Assembly: GCA_003132145.1 (NCBI GenBank)
Contig: PKWU01000033.1
Coordinates: 62,001 to 126,000 of the forward strand
From: Granulicella sp.
GTDB lineage: Bacteria; Acidobacteriota; Terriglobia; Terriglobales; Acidobacteriaceae
Length of the DNA: 64,000 nucleotides
Reading direction: 5' to 3'
Shown here: positions 33,734 to 40,766 of the stretch, piece by piece
Layout: each line of letters starts with the position of its first letter
Numbering within the stretch: position 1 is the stretch's first letter
Program-made: the position numbers and the translations under genes
Notes under the pieces: generated by a model
The model's input: the letters and a program-made list of their open reading frames with translations, nothing else
Databases searched by the model: none
Told to the model about the DNA's origin: nothing

Positions 33734-35806
33734 ATGATCTCGCAGGCGAACTGCACCGCAACAACCCCGATGGGCGCGACGCTCCTCTCCGACCAGGGAC
33801 TTCCCGGAGGCGGCGCGACCTTTCGTGCCTGGGCCCCGCGTGCCCTTGCGGTCTATCTCAACGGCGTCTTCGACGGCGTACCCCGCACCGGCCAGACGCC
33901 CGATCTTCTGATGGCCAAGGACGCCAACGGCTACTGGTTGGGGTTCCTGTCCGAGGCCGCTGACGGCGACACATACATCTTTTATGTCGTCGGCGCAGGT
34001 TCCAGCGGCATCAAGCGCGACCCCTATGCCCGCGAGTTGGCCAACGATCCTGTAGCTCCGTTTCCGATTTGCAACGCAATTATCCGTTCGGCAAACGTCT
34101 ATCCCTGGCACGATGCCGGCTTCCGCACGCCCGACTTCGCCGACATGATCGTCTATCAACTCCACATCGGAACCTACGCGCCGTCCGCGCCGGGTCAGGC
34201 CTCGACCTATCTCGATGTGGTCGAGAAGGTGGAGTATCTTGCCGCCCTCGGCGTCAACGTAGTCCAGCCGCTGCCAGTCTACGAGGAGGAGGATTCGCCC
34301 TCGCAGGGCTATCCCGGCCTCGGCTACCAGGGCGCGGATCTCTTCTCCCCGGCACTCGACTACGCGGTCTACCACGCCTCGGCCCTCGCTGGCTATCTCG
34401 TGACGATCAACCGCCTGCTTGCCGCCAAGGGCTTCGCTCCCATGATGCTCGCAGACATTACGCCCGCAGTGGCGCAGATGAGGGCGATGGTCGATCTCCT
34501 CCACGTCTACGGCATCGCGGTCGTCTTCGATGTGGTCTACAACCACGCAGGCGGATGGTCGCAGACCTACGCCGTCCCCAGGACCGTCGCGCCCAGCGGC
34601 GTCATCCACGGCGATGATGAGAGCCTCTACTTCTGGGACCGCGCGGCTGGCACGGGCGACAACAACCAGAGCCTCTACTTCTCCGATAAAGGCTTTGTCG
34701 GCGGGCTGGCCTTCGCGCTGTGGAACAGGGACGTCCGCGAGTTTCTGTTGAACAATGCGCGCTTCCATCTGCAGGAGCTCCACGCCGACGGCTTCCGCTA
34801 CGACGAGATCAGCGAGCTGCTGGCGATGAATGCGACCAACGGCTGGAACTTCTGCAACGACCTGACGGCAACGGTGCGCGCCGCCAATCCCCGCGCCTTG
34901 CAGAACGCCGAGTACTGGCCCGGCGAGTACGGCGTTCCCGCGCCGCGCATCGTGGTGCGAGAGGGCGAAGGAGGCCTGCGCTTCGACGCCGTGCAGCACG
35001 ACGGCCTGCGCGAGGCCATCCGCTCCGCCATCGGCCAGGCCGCACAGGGCGCAAACGCCTCAGTCGAGATGAGCGGCATCGCCCGCTCCCTCTGGCCCAC
35101 CGGCTTCGCCCACGCCTGGCAGACCATCCCCTGCGTGGAGAACCACGACATCGTCAAGCTCGGCGAGAAGCCCCGCGTCCCACGCCTCGCCGATGGCTCC
35201 AACCCGCGCAGTTGGTACGCCCGCAGCCGTACCCGTGTGGCCATGGCGCTGCTCCTCACCGCGCCTGGTATCCCCCAGCTCTTCATGGGTCAGGAGTTCC
35301 TCGAAGACAAGCAGTGGTGCCCCGACCCGCGTTCTCCGGCCCACCTCATCTGGTGGGCCGGCCTCGCCCCAGCCGCCAACGGCCGCGCCACCGATCCCGC
35401 CATGGCCGACCATCTCCGCTTCACCCAGGCCGCCATCGCACTGCGCAACTCCCAGCCAGCCCTGCGCGGCGAGGGCCTCAACGTCTTCTACACCTCAGAT
35501 GCCGACCGCGTCATCGCCTTCCACCGCTGGGTCCAGGGCGAGGGCCGCGATGTCGTCGTCGTCGCCACACTGAGCGAGACGACGTGGGGCAGCTATCAGC
35601 TCGGCTTCCCCTCCGCCGGCCGCTGGATCGAAATCTTCAACAGCGACGCCTACGACAGTTGCAACGCCAACGGCGCTCTGGTCAATCCGCAGGTCACAGG
35701 CAACAACGGCAGCATCACCGCCTGCGGCCCTCCGCTGCACAACCTACCCACATCCGCCACCATAGTCATCCCCGCCAACGCCGTCGTGGTCTTCATGAAG
35801 GGTTAG
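33734..35806 (+). CDS. GH13 alpha-amylase-family enzyme with N-terminal CBM48-like domain
   Basis: A 690 aa glycoside hydrolase/transglycosylase of the branching-enzyme/trehalohydrolase type. An N-terminal CBM48-like sandwich (FRAWAPRALAVYLNGVFDGV) precedes a TIM barrel with the GH13 regions DVVYNHAGG (D266), GFRYDEIS (nucleophile D357), NAEYW (acid/base E393) and VENHDIV (D472). A beta-sandwich C-terminal domain follows. No signal peptide is seen, so it is probably cytoplasmic and acts on glycogen or maltodextrin. The closest named activity (1,4-alpha-glucan branching enzyme versus maltooligosyl-trehalose trehalohydrolase) is not resolved by eye. GGACGGAGG precedes the ATG. Confidence 0.88.
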   Translation: MISQANCTATTPMGATLLSDQGLPGGGATFRAWAPRALAVYLNGVFDGVPRTGQTPDLLMAKDANGYWLGFLSEAADGDTYIFYVVGAGSSGIKRDPYARELANDPVAPFPICNAIIRSANVYPWHDAGFRTPDFADMIVYQLHIGTYAPSAPGQASTYLDVVEKVEYLAALGVNVVQPLPVYEEEDSPSQGYPGLGYQGADLFSPALDYAVYHASALAGYLVTINRLLAAKGFAPMMLADITPAVAQMRAMVDLLHVYGIAVVFDVVYNHAGGWSQTYAVPRTVAPSGVIHGDDESLYFWDRAAGTGDNNQSLYFSDKGFVGGLAFALWNRDVREFLLNNARFHLQELHADGFRYDEISELLAMNATNGWNFCNDLTATVRAANPRALQNAEYWPGEYGVPAPRIVVREGEGGLRFDAVQHDGLREAIRSAIGQAAQGANASVEMSGIARSLWPTGFAHAWQTIPCVENHDIVKLGEKPRVPRLADGSNPRSWYARSRTRVAMALLLTAPGIPQLFMGQEFLEDKQWCPDPRSPAHLIWWAGLAPAANGRATDPAMADHLRFTQAAIALRNSQPALRGEGLNVFYTSDADRVIAFHRWVQGEGRDVVVVATLSETTWGSYQLGFPSAGRWIEIFNSDAYDSCNANGALVNPQVTGNNGSITACGPPLHNLPTSATIVIPANAVVVFMKG

Positions 35807-35854
35807 CAGCCGGGTACCCCATTCATCGCGCATTTGTCTCACGCGATGAGTGGG
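35806..35854. repeat. Dispersed palindrome family B, copy 2
   Basis: CCGGGTACCCCATTCATCGCG, then CATTTGTCTCA, then CGCGATGAGTGGGA. It begins at the end of the GH13 stop codon. The arms CATTCATCGCG and CGCGATGAGTG pair with one mismatch. Confidence 0.75.
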
Positions 35855-36150
35855 ATGGACGACCGAGATACTCCACGCGAGTGTTGGACCAAGAACCGTT
35901 CAGCCTGCTTTGCAGCCAGAATGGTGCAATACCCACTCCGCAAAAAAATTAGAAGTACCCAGCGTGGTTCATTCGGGCACAAGCTGGTTTCAACCACTCT
36001 CCCGCAATGTCAAAATTGACCCTGTCGATGCACCACAGCAGCATCTTCACAGGCTTGAATGTGCGTGCCCCATCCATCGCAGCTTCATCACGATGGGTGG
36101 GAGGTGAGTTGAAGTATTCGGCGCAGCACTTTTACGAGGGAGCAGCAGCC
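35855..36150 (+). other. Gap upstream of ftsZ
   Basis: About 300 bases. The ORF track carries ftsZ back to 36007 and shows small ORFs at 35834-36107. These run over family B palindromes and show no conserved protein. GAGGGAG at 36136-36142 is the ftsZ ribosome-binding site. Confidence 0.6.
36061..36104. repeat. Dispersed palindrome family B, copy 3 (diverged)
   Basis: GTGCCCCATCCATCGCAG, then CTTCAT, then CACGATGGGTGGGAGG. It resembles copies 1 and 2 and lies about 50 bases before the ftsZ start. Confidence 0.65.
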
Positions 36151-38043
36151 ATGTCCGAACCCGCAGACGATCTCCGCATCCACTATCAGGACGACGCACG
36201 GCGCGGCGCGCGCATCAAGGTCATCGGCGTGGGCGGAGGCGGCAACAACGCCGTCAACCGCATGATCGCCGCCGGCTTGGAGGGTGTCGAGTTCATCGCC
36301 GCCAACACCGATGCGCAGGCGCTGCAACTCTCCAACGCGCCCATCAAGCTGCAGCTCGGCGTCAAGCTCACCAACGGGCTGGGCGCGGGAGCCAACCCCG
36401 ACATCGGACGCCGCGCCGCGCTGGAAGACTCCGACAAGATCATCGAGGCCCTCGAAGGCGCGGACATGGTCTTCGTCACCGCGGGTCTCGGCGGAGGCAC
36501 GGGCACAGGAGCCGCTCCCGTCATCGCCAGCCTGGCCAGCGAGATGGGCGCGCTCACCGTCGCCGTCGTCACCCGGCCGTTCGCGTTTGAAGGCAAGCGC
36601 CGCATGATGCAGGCCGAGCGCGGAATGCAGGAGCTGATCGACTCGGTCGACACCCTCATCGTCATCCCCAACGAAAAACTCCTCGCCGTCGCCAAGGACG
36701 CCGGCTTCTTCGAGAGCTTCCGCATCGCAGACGACGTCCTCCGCCAGGGCGTGCAGGGCATCTCCGACATCATCACCATCCCCGGCGTCATCAACCGCGA
36801 CTTCGCCGACGTCAAGACCACCATGGCCGGCATGGGCTACGCCGTCATGGGCACAGCCATCGGCTCGGGAGAGAATCGCGCCAAGGAAGCGGCGCTGGCC
36901 GCCATGGCATCCCCGCTGCTCGAGGCCGGAGCCATCGACGGAGCACGCGGCATCCTCATCAACATCACCGGCTCCGCCAGCCTCAAGCTCAACGAGGTCA
37001 ACGAGGCCTCCACCCTCATCCAGAGCGCAGCCCACGAGGATTGCAACATCATCTTCGGGGCCGTCCAGGACGAGCGCATGGGAGACGAGGTCAAGATCAC
37101 CGTCATCGCCACCGGCTTTCGCCAGGAGATGCCCGAGCGCCGCGCCCGCATGTTGGCCGAATCCACCCTGATGGCCTCCGACGATGAGGTCCCCATCCGC
37201 GGCCGCAGCTTCTCGCCGCGCGACGCCGCGCCGCGCTTCGCCAGCGAGATTCGCGAGGCCCAGCAGGCTCGCGCGCAGCGCCCGGTCGAGGCCGCGCAAC
37301 AGTCCTCGCTGCTGGTTCCCACGCCAGCCGCCGCCCAATTCACTGCTTCCGCTGCGTCCAGCTTCGCTGATCGCACCACCGTCCTCCTTGACTCCGATTC
37401 CGATTCCGATTCCGATTCCGACGAAGATGCCGATTCCGATGAAGATGGCCAGTTCGACCTCGATGCCGATGTCGATTCCGATGCCGATTCTGAACCCGAT
37501 GCCGAGCCCGATCCAAATGCAGATCTGGAAACCGATGCCGATGCGGATTTAGTCCCCGATGAAGATTCAGATTCAGGGTCCGGCTCTCGCTCCACCGCCT
37601 CCGATCCGCTCGCCGAGGCCGATGACGACGGGCCGCAGTTCGATAGTGCGGTCCATCCCCAGGCCGAGCGTTCCTCCGAGCCGGAGCTGGTTCCCGTCGC
37701 CGCCTCCGTCTTCGACGACGAGTTCTTCCGCACCCCGCGCGTCCGCCTGCGGCCCCCCGTCTCACCCAATCCAGTCTCACCCGATCCAGTCTCACCCAAT
37801 CCAGTCAATCCCGGTCCTGTCGCGCCCGGTCCCGCCGGTCCCAATCCGTCCGTGTCGGACACGCGCGACTTTAGCTTCAACCCACAGCTTCAGCGCGCCC
37901 AGTCCCGGCCCTTGGTGCCGGAGTACGGTCCCGCGGAGCACGCGCCCGAGGTCCGTCTCTTCGCCGGCGCAAATGCCTCTCATGCGGAGCCCGCCGAGAC
38001 CGATGAACTCGACATTCCGGCCTTCCTCCGCCACAGCCATTGA
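36151..38043 (+). CDS. ftsZ: Cell division protein FtsZ with long repetitive acidic linker
   Basis: Tubulin-like GTPase that forms the Z-ring. The globular domain (about 1-320) has [13 protein letters not shown], the signature [15 protein letters not shown] and NKDF-like T7 residues ([12 protein letters not shown]). From the ATG at 36151 (after GAGGGAG) it is 630 aa, against about 380-450 for most FtsZ. The extra length is the C-terminal linker: an Asp/Ser tract (about residue 413 onward, [13 protein letters not shown]...) and six VSPNP-type pentapeptides. It ends in a normal C-terminal peptide, [13 protein letters not shown], which binds FtsA/ZipA-type partners, so the gene looks intact. No ftsA, ftsQ or mur genes are adjacent. 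Confidence 0.95.
   Translation: MSEPADDLRIHYQDDARRGARIKVIGVGGGGNNAVNRMIAAGLEGVEFIAANTDAQALQLSNAPIKLQLGVKLTNGLGAGANPDIGRRAALEDSDKIIEALEGADMVFVTAGLGGGTGTGAAPVIASLASEMGALTVAVVTRPFAFEGKRRMMQAERGMQELIDSVDTLIVIPNEKLLAVAKDAGFFESFRIADDVLRQGVQGISDIITIPGVINRDFADVKTTMAGMGYAVMGTAIGSGENRAKEAALAAMASPLLEAGAIDGARGILINITGSASLKLNEVNEASTLIQSAAHEDCNIIFGAVQDERMGDEVKITVIATGFRQEMPERRARMLAESTLMASDDEVPIRGRSFSPRDAAPRFASEIREAQQARAQRPVEAAQQSSLLVPTPAAAQFTASAASSFADRTTVLLDSDSDSDSDSDEDADSDEDGQFDLDADVDSDADSEPDAEPDPNADLETDADADLVPDEDSDSGSGSRSTASDPLAEADDDGPQFDSAVHPQAERSSEPELVPVAASVFDDEFFRTPRVRLRPPVSPNPVSPDPVSPNPVNPGPVAPGPAGPNPSVSDTRDFSFNPQLQRAQSRPLVPEYGPAEHAPEVRLFAGANASHAEPAETDELDIPAFLRHSH
37391..37420 (+). repeat. In-frame GAYTCC hexanucleotide repeat in ftsZ
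   Basis: One GACTCC and four GATTCC units encode (Asp-Ser)5. More GAT/TCC-rich codons continue to about 37620. The period is a multiple of three, so unit gain or loss keeps the frame. Confidence 0.9.
37759..37848 (+). repeat. In-frame 15-bp minisatellite in ftsZ
   Basis: Six 15-base units. The first three are GTCTCACCCAATCCA with one base change in the second; the last three are diverged. They encode [25 protein letters not shown] and AGPNP. Confidence 0.92.
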
Positions 38044-38075
38044 GTTTCTTGTTGACGTTGAGTTCCATCGAACAC

Positions 38076-38125
38076 GTCATCATTCTGGTTTGAACGAAGT
38101 CGAACGATGGTTTGAACGAAGTCAC
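38076..38125. repeat. Dispersed palindrome family A, diverged copy
   Basis: GTCATCATTCTGGTTTGAACGAAGTCGAACGATGG, then TTTGAACGAAGTC again. It matches the family A core (ATTCTGG..TGA.CGAAGTCGAA) and partly duplicates its own loop. It starts 33 bases after the ftsZ stop. Confidence 0.6.
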
Positions 38126-38220
38126 AGATAAGTATCTCTGAATCTGTCTTTTGGGTCTGTAAGACTCCTTGGGCAGGAAAGGGGTTAGAGTGCTGCGCCC
38201 AACCTGTGCATGAACTCCCG

Positions 38221-38226
38221 TAGAAT
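38221..38226 (+). promoter_or_regulatory. Possible -10 element of a non-coding RNA or leader
   Basis: TAGAAT, followed four bases later by the proposed 5' stem of the structured region. No good -35 is visible at 16-18 bases upstream, so this is tentative. Just upstream a stem TTGGGCAG/CTG(CG)CCCAA spans 38169-38202. Confidence 0.3.
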
Positions 38227-38229
38227 AGA

Positions 38230-38381
38230 GGGAGAGCAGGTTCGCAACGCCGGGGAGTGCCCCTGCAACCCGGGGATAGCACCTCCGAGTTATAGCCGGA
38301 TGGTCGAGTAGGGCGTCGAATGCGTCTTGAGGGTCTGGTCTGGAGCGGTCGCTGGCAAACCTCAACGTGAACTTATCTCCC
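38230..38381 (+). ncRNA. Candidate structured RNA (class unknown)
   Basis: About 150 bases with nested complementarities: GGGAGA (38230-38235) with TCTCCC (38376-38381), GTTC with GAAC just inside, an internal TTGAGG/CCTCAA stem, and a small GGGG-AGTG-CCCC hairpin. The overall form, closed by its own ends, would suit a 6S-like or other small RNA, or a structured leader of the downstream PBP gene. It has none of the obvious signatures of RNase P, SRP RNA or tmRNA. Pairing was judged by eye only. Confidence 0.3.
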
Positions 38382-38526
38382 AGGGCCGGGTTTAAAGAAG
38401 AAGCAAGAGAATTGCAACAATCGTCGATAGAATAGGCAAGCGAATTGCTCAAGGATAAAGAGCACGGATTGACGCAAGCGACAGCTTGAGAACAAAAGCA
38501 CCAGCCAACCTCGGAGAAGCACACTG

Positions 38527-39903
38527 ATGGCCCTGAACTTACACTGCAACACGCGAATCACGCTTTGCCTCGCGCTGGCGATGCTGTGTGTTCCGCTACA
38601 GTGCGTGGCGCTCTCTCACCCCACTCCCCTGCACCCGCGCGCGCGCGCATACGTCGCGGCAAAGTCGGCTCCATCGAGGGCGTCGGCCTATAAGATCACC
38701 TCCTCTAAAGTGGTTGCATCCAGAGCCGTTGCGTCGAGATCCGTAGTCTCCAGGGCGTCCAGAACCGCTTCGTCCAGAGCCGCTGCCAGGACCACCCACG
38801 CCACCATTCAGATCGCCCCGCCCGCCCGCCGCCGCAGGTTCGTCAGCGGCATTCGCACTATCAGCGGCACGCGCGCGCTGCTGGCGCTGCGTAGCCGCCT
38901 CCGCCGCGGCCCAGTCGAGCGCTTCACCGCCAGCTCCTTCACCGACACCCTCACCCTGGGCGACTCCTCCGCCGGAGAAGATCCCCTCGTCCGCGCCGCC
39001 GCCGTCCAGGCGCTGGGCAACATGAACGGCACCGCGCTTGCTATCGATCCCTCCAACGGGCGCATCCTGGCCATGGTCAACCAGAAGCTCGCCCTCTCCA
39101 GCGGCGCCGAGCCCTGCTCCACCATCAAGCTTGCCGTCACCCTGGCCGCGCTCGACGAGGGACTCATCAAGCGCGACACCCCGGTCAACCTGGGAGGCCA
39201 CTACACCCTCACCCTCACTCCGGCGCTGGCGCACTCCATCAACCCCTACTTCGAGACCCTCGGCCGCATGATGGGCTTCGAGCGCGTCAAGTACTACGCC
39301 AACCAGTTCGGCCTGGGCGAGCTGGCCGGATACAACATCCCCGGCGAACAGCTCGGCGTCTATCCAGATACGGAACTCCCCGCCGCGCAGGGTGGCGTGG
39401 GCCGCATGTGCTCCTTCGGCGAGGGCATCTCCATGACCCCGCTACAGCTTGGTGCGCTGGTCTCGGCCATCGCCAACGGAGGCACGCTCTACTACCTGCA
39501 ACACCCCGAGTCCCCAGACGAGGTCGCCTCCTTCCAGCCCAAAGTGAAGCGTACGCTCGACATCGCCCCGCTCATCCCGGAGATGCGCGACGGCATGGAG
39601 GGCACCGTCGACTACGGCACCGGCCGTGCGCTGCGCTCCAACTTCCGCGAATTCCCCGTCCTCGGCAAGACCGGAACATGCTCCAACAACGGCACCCGCT
39701 TCGGCTGGTTCGCCTCCTACGCCGACACCCCCACCGGGCGCATTGTCACCGTCGTCTTCCTGGAGGGTGGCCGTCCCATGTTCGGCCCCAGGGCCGCCGA
39801 AATCACCGGCCAGCTCTACCGCGCGCTCTGGGACAGCAACTACTTCGACCCCAGATCCCCCCAGCTCGCCACCTCCTCCCATTCCGTTCGCAGCAACCCA
39901 TAA
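38527..39903 (+). CDS. Penicillin-binding protein transpeptidase-domain protein
   Basis: A 458 aa exported protein. A signal peptide (LCLALAMLCVPLQCVALS) is followed by a basic Ser/Ala/Arg-rich region (about 40-110). The transpeptidase domain follows, with the active-site SxxK (S198-TIK), SxN (S237-IN) and KTG (381-383, GKTGTCSNNG). It lacks the PBP dimerisation and glycosyltransferase domains, so it is a stand-alone transpeptidase or penicillin-binding regulator rather than FtsI. Its position after ftsZ may hint at septal wall work. GGAGAAG precedes the ATG. Confidence 0.88.
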   Translation: MALNLHCNTRITLCLALAMLCVPLQCVALSHPTPLHPRARAYVAAKSAPSRASAYKITSSKVVASRAVASRSVVSRASRTASSRAAARTTHATIQIAPPARRRRFVSGIRTISGTRALLALRSRLRRGPVERFTASSFTDTLTLGDSSAGEDPLVRAAAVQALGNMNGTALAIDPSNGRILAMVNQKLALSSGAEPCSTIKLAVTLAALDEGLIKRDTPVNLGGHYTLTLTPALAHSINPYFETLGRMMGFERVKYYANQFGLGELAGYNIPGEQLGVYPDTELPAAQGGVGRMCSFGEGISMTPLQLGALVSAIANGGTLYYLQHPESPDEVASFQPKVKRTLDIAPLIPEMRDGMEGTVDYGTGRALRSNFREFPVLGKTGTCSNNGTRFGWFASYADTPTGRIVTVVFLEGGRPMFGPRAAEITGQLYRALWDSNYFDPRSPQLATSSHSVRSNP

Positions 39904-40087
39904 AGAAATTATTAAGTGTGAGTTGCAAATGGTCAGCTCGTCATTTCTTCCCTGAACCGCGTGCCGTCGGAACCGCTGCCAGCCCGCTCCCCCCGGCTAG
40001 AGCAGATCGCCTGCCACATTCGTTATAGAGGGAGCAATAACTGTCCTAAAACGGCACACAATCGGGCCGACAGCGCAGTTATTCCTC

Positions 40088-40128
40088 TTGATTTGCTGTA
40101 TTTTCTCTGTTGATTTGTTGTATTTTCT
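40088..40128 (+). promoter_or_regulatory. Two 19-bp direct repeats upstream of the VPEID-CTERM gene
   Basis: TTGATTTGCTGTATTTTCT (40088) and TTGATTTGTTGTATTTTCT (40110) differ at one base and start 22 bases apart, about two helical turns. A TATAAG box follows at 40131 and GGGGGAAG before the ATG. The layout suggests a pair of regulator sites. The AT content is high against the local GC-rich background. Confidence 0.55.
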
Positions 40129-40157
40129 GCTATAAGTAATAGCGGGGGAAGTTTCTA

Positions 40158-40343
40158 ATGAAGAACCTTCGCAACCTTCTCGCGGTGCTGGCAGTCGTCA
40201 TGATTGCCAGCCATACTGCGTTTGCTGGGTTCCCCGATCCGGGGGGCAATGGTGCGCCGGAGATCGACCCTGCGATGGGGACGGGAGCTCTCGCGCTTCT
40301 TAGCGGCGCCATCCTGGTGATCCGGGGCCGCGTCAAGCACTAA
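40158..40343 (+). CDS. VPEID-CTERM sorting-signal peptide 1
   Basis: A 61 aa precursor. A signal peptide (KNLRNLLAVLAVVMIASHTAFA, about 1-23) is followed by only about ten residues (GFPDPGGNGA), then the sorting signal: PEIDPAMGTG, a hydrophobic helix (ALALLSGAILVI) and a basic end (RGRVKH). This matches the VPEID-CTERM signal recognised by exosortase E, whose gene is just downstream. After removal of the signal peptide and processing at the PEID region almost nothing but a short peptide would remain. Strong SD (GGGGGAAG). Confidence 0.85.
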   Translation: MKNLRNLLAVLAVVMIASHTAFAGFPDPGGNGAPEIDPAMGTGALALLSGAILVIRGRVKH

Positions 40344-40441
40344 GCCGCGTCAAGCTCTTACCAGACTCCACTGTTTTGTCCAAATACAAAATAATCTGCG
40401 CCCGATGAGTCTTCCATCGTCGCCAGAGGCGTGTGGTCGGC
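40343..40441 (+). repeat. Duplicated remnant of the exosortase E gene start
   Basis: This segment (CTCTTACCAGACTCCACTG ... GATGAGTCTTCCATCGTCGC ... GGCGTGTGGTCGG) closely matches 40717-40831, which spans the end of the second VPEID gene and the first codons of xrtE. One extra base shifts the frame and gives an early stop. It marks a tandem duplication of [peptide gene + start of xrtE]. Confidence 0.85.
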
Positions 40442-40510
40442 AATCCTTATGGCCGCATCCGGACAGCAAGCCGCCGACAATATTTCCCGCTGGACTTATC
40501 AACGTTCTTC

Positions 40511-40516
40511 TATAAT
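40511..40516 (+). promoter_or_regulatory. -10 element of the second VPEID-CTERM gene
   Basis: A perfect TATAAT, 22 bases before the ATG at 40538. A -35 match at correct spacing is not obvious. GAGAG lies before the start codon. Confidence 0.45.
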
Positions 40517-40537
40517 GTCCCGTGTGAGAGTACTCAT

Positions 40538-40711
40538 ATGAAGATTTTCCGTAATCTTCTCGCTGTGCTGGTAGTTACCGTCATTGCCATTCATCCTTTA
40601 TATGGGCCTCCGAATGGTGGTTCGCCAGAGATTGACCCTGGGATGAGTATGGCAGCGCTCGCACTTCTTTGCGGCGCCATCCTGGTGATCCGGGGCCGCG
40701 TCAAACTCTAA
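40538..40711 (+). CDS. VPEID-CTERM sorting-signal peptide 2
   Basis: A 57 aa paralogue of the gene at 40158. The signal peptide KIFRNLLAVLVVTVIAIHPLYG is followed by PPNGGS and the sorting signal PEIDPGMSMAALALLCGAILVIRGRVKL. The ORF track begins at 40433, but the ATG at 40538 aligns with the first copy and has its own TATAAT box. The two precursors agree over most of their signal peptide and sorting region; only the short middle peptide differs (GFPDPGGNGA versus PPNGGS). Confidence 0.85.
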   Translation: MKIFRNLLAVLVVTVIAIHPLYGPPNGGSPEIDPGMSMAALALLCGAILVIRGRVKL

Positions 40712-40766
40712 CTCTAAGCCGCATCAAACTATTAGCCGCGCTAAGCTCTTACCAGAGTCCACTGTT

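Larger units (their letters stand above)
38044..38526 (+). other. Gap between ftsZ and the penicillin-binding protein gene
   Basis: About 480 bases with no supported protein gene. It contains a diverged family A palindrome (38076-38125), a short hairpin and a possible structured RNA (38230-38381). A purine-rich stretch leads to the ribosome-binding site GGAGAAG at 38513. Confidence 0.6.

Noticed and set aside
36007-36150. 48-residue N-terminal extension of FtsZ in the ORF track
   Set aside because: It is coded by a family B palindrome and has no similarity to FtsZ; a strong ribosome-binding site precedes the ATG at 36151.
38230-38381. RNase P RNA, tmRNA or SRP RNA
   Set aside because: The hallmark sequences (GAGGAAAGUCC, the tmRNA ends, GGUCAGGUCCGGAAGGAAGCAG) were looked for and are absent.
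40343-40441. A separate small gene between the two VPEID genes
   Set aside because: It aligns with the start of xrtE but is frame-shifted and stops early; it is a duplication remnant.
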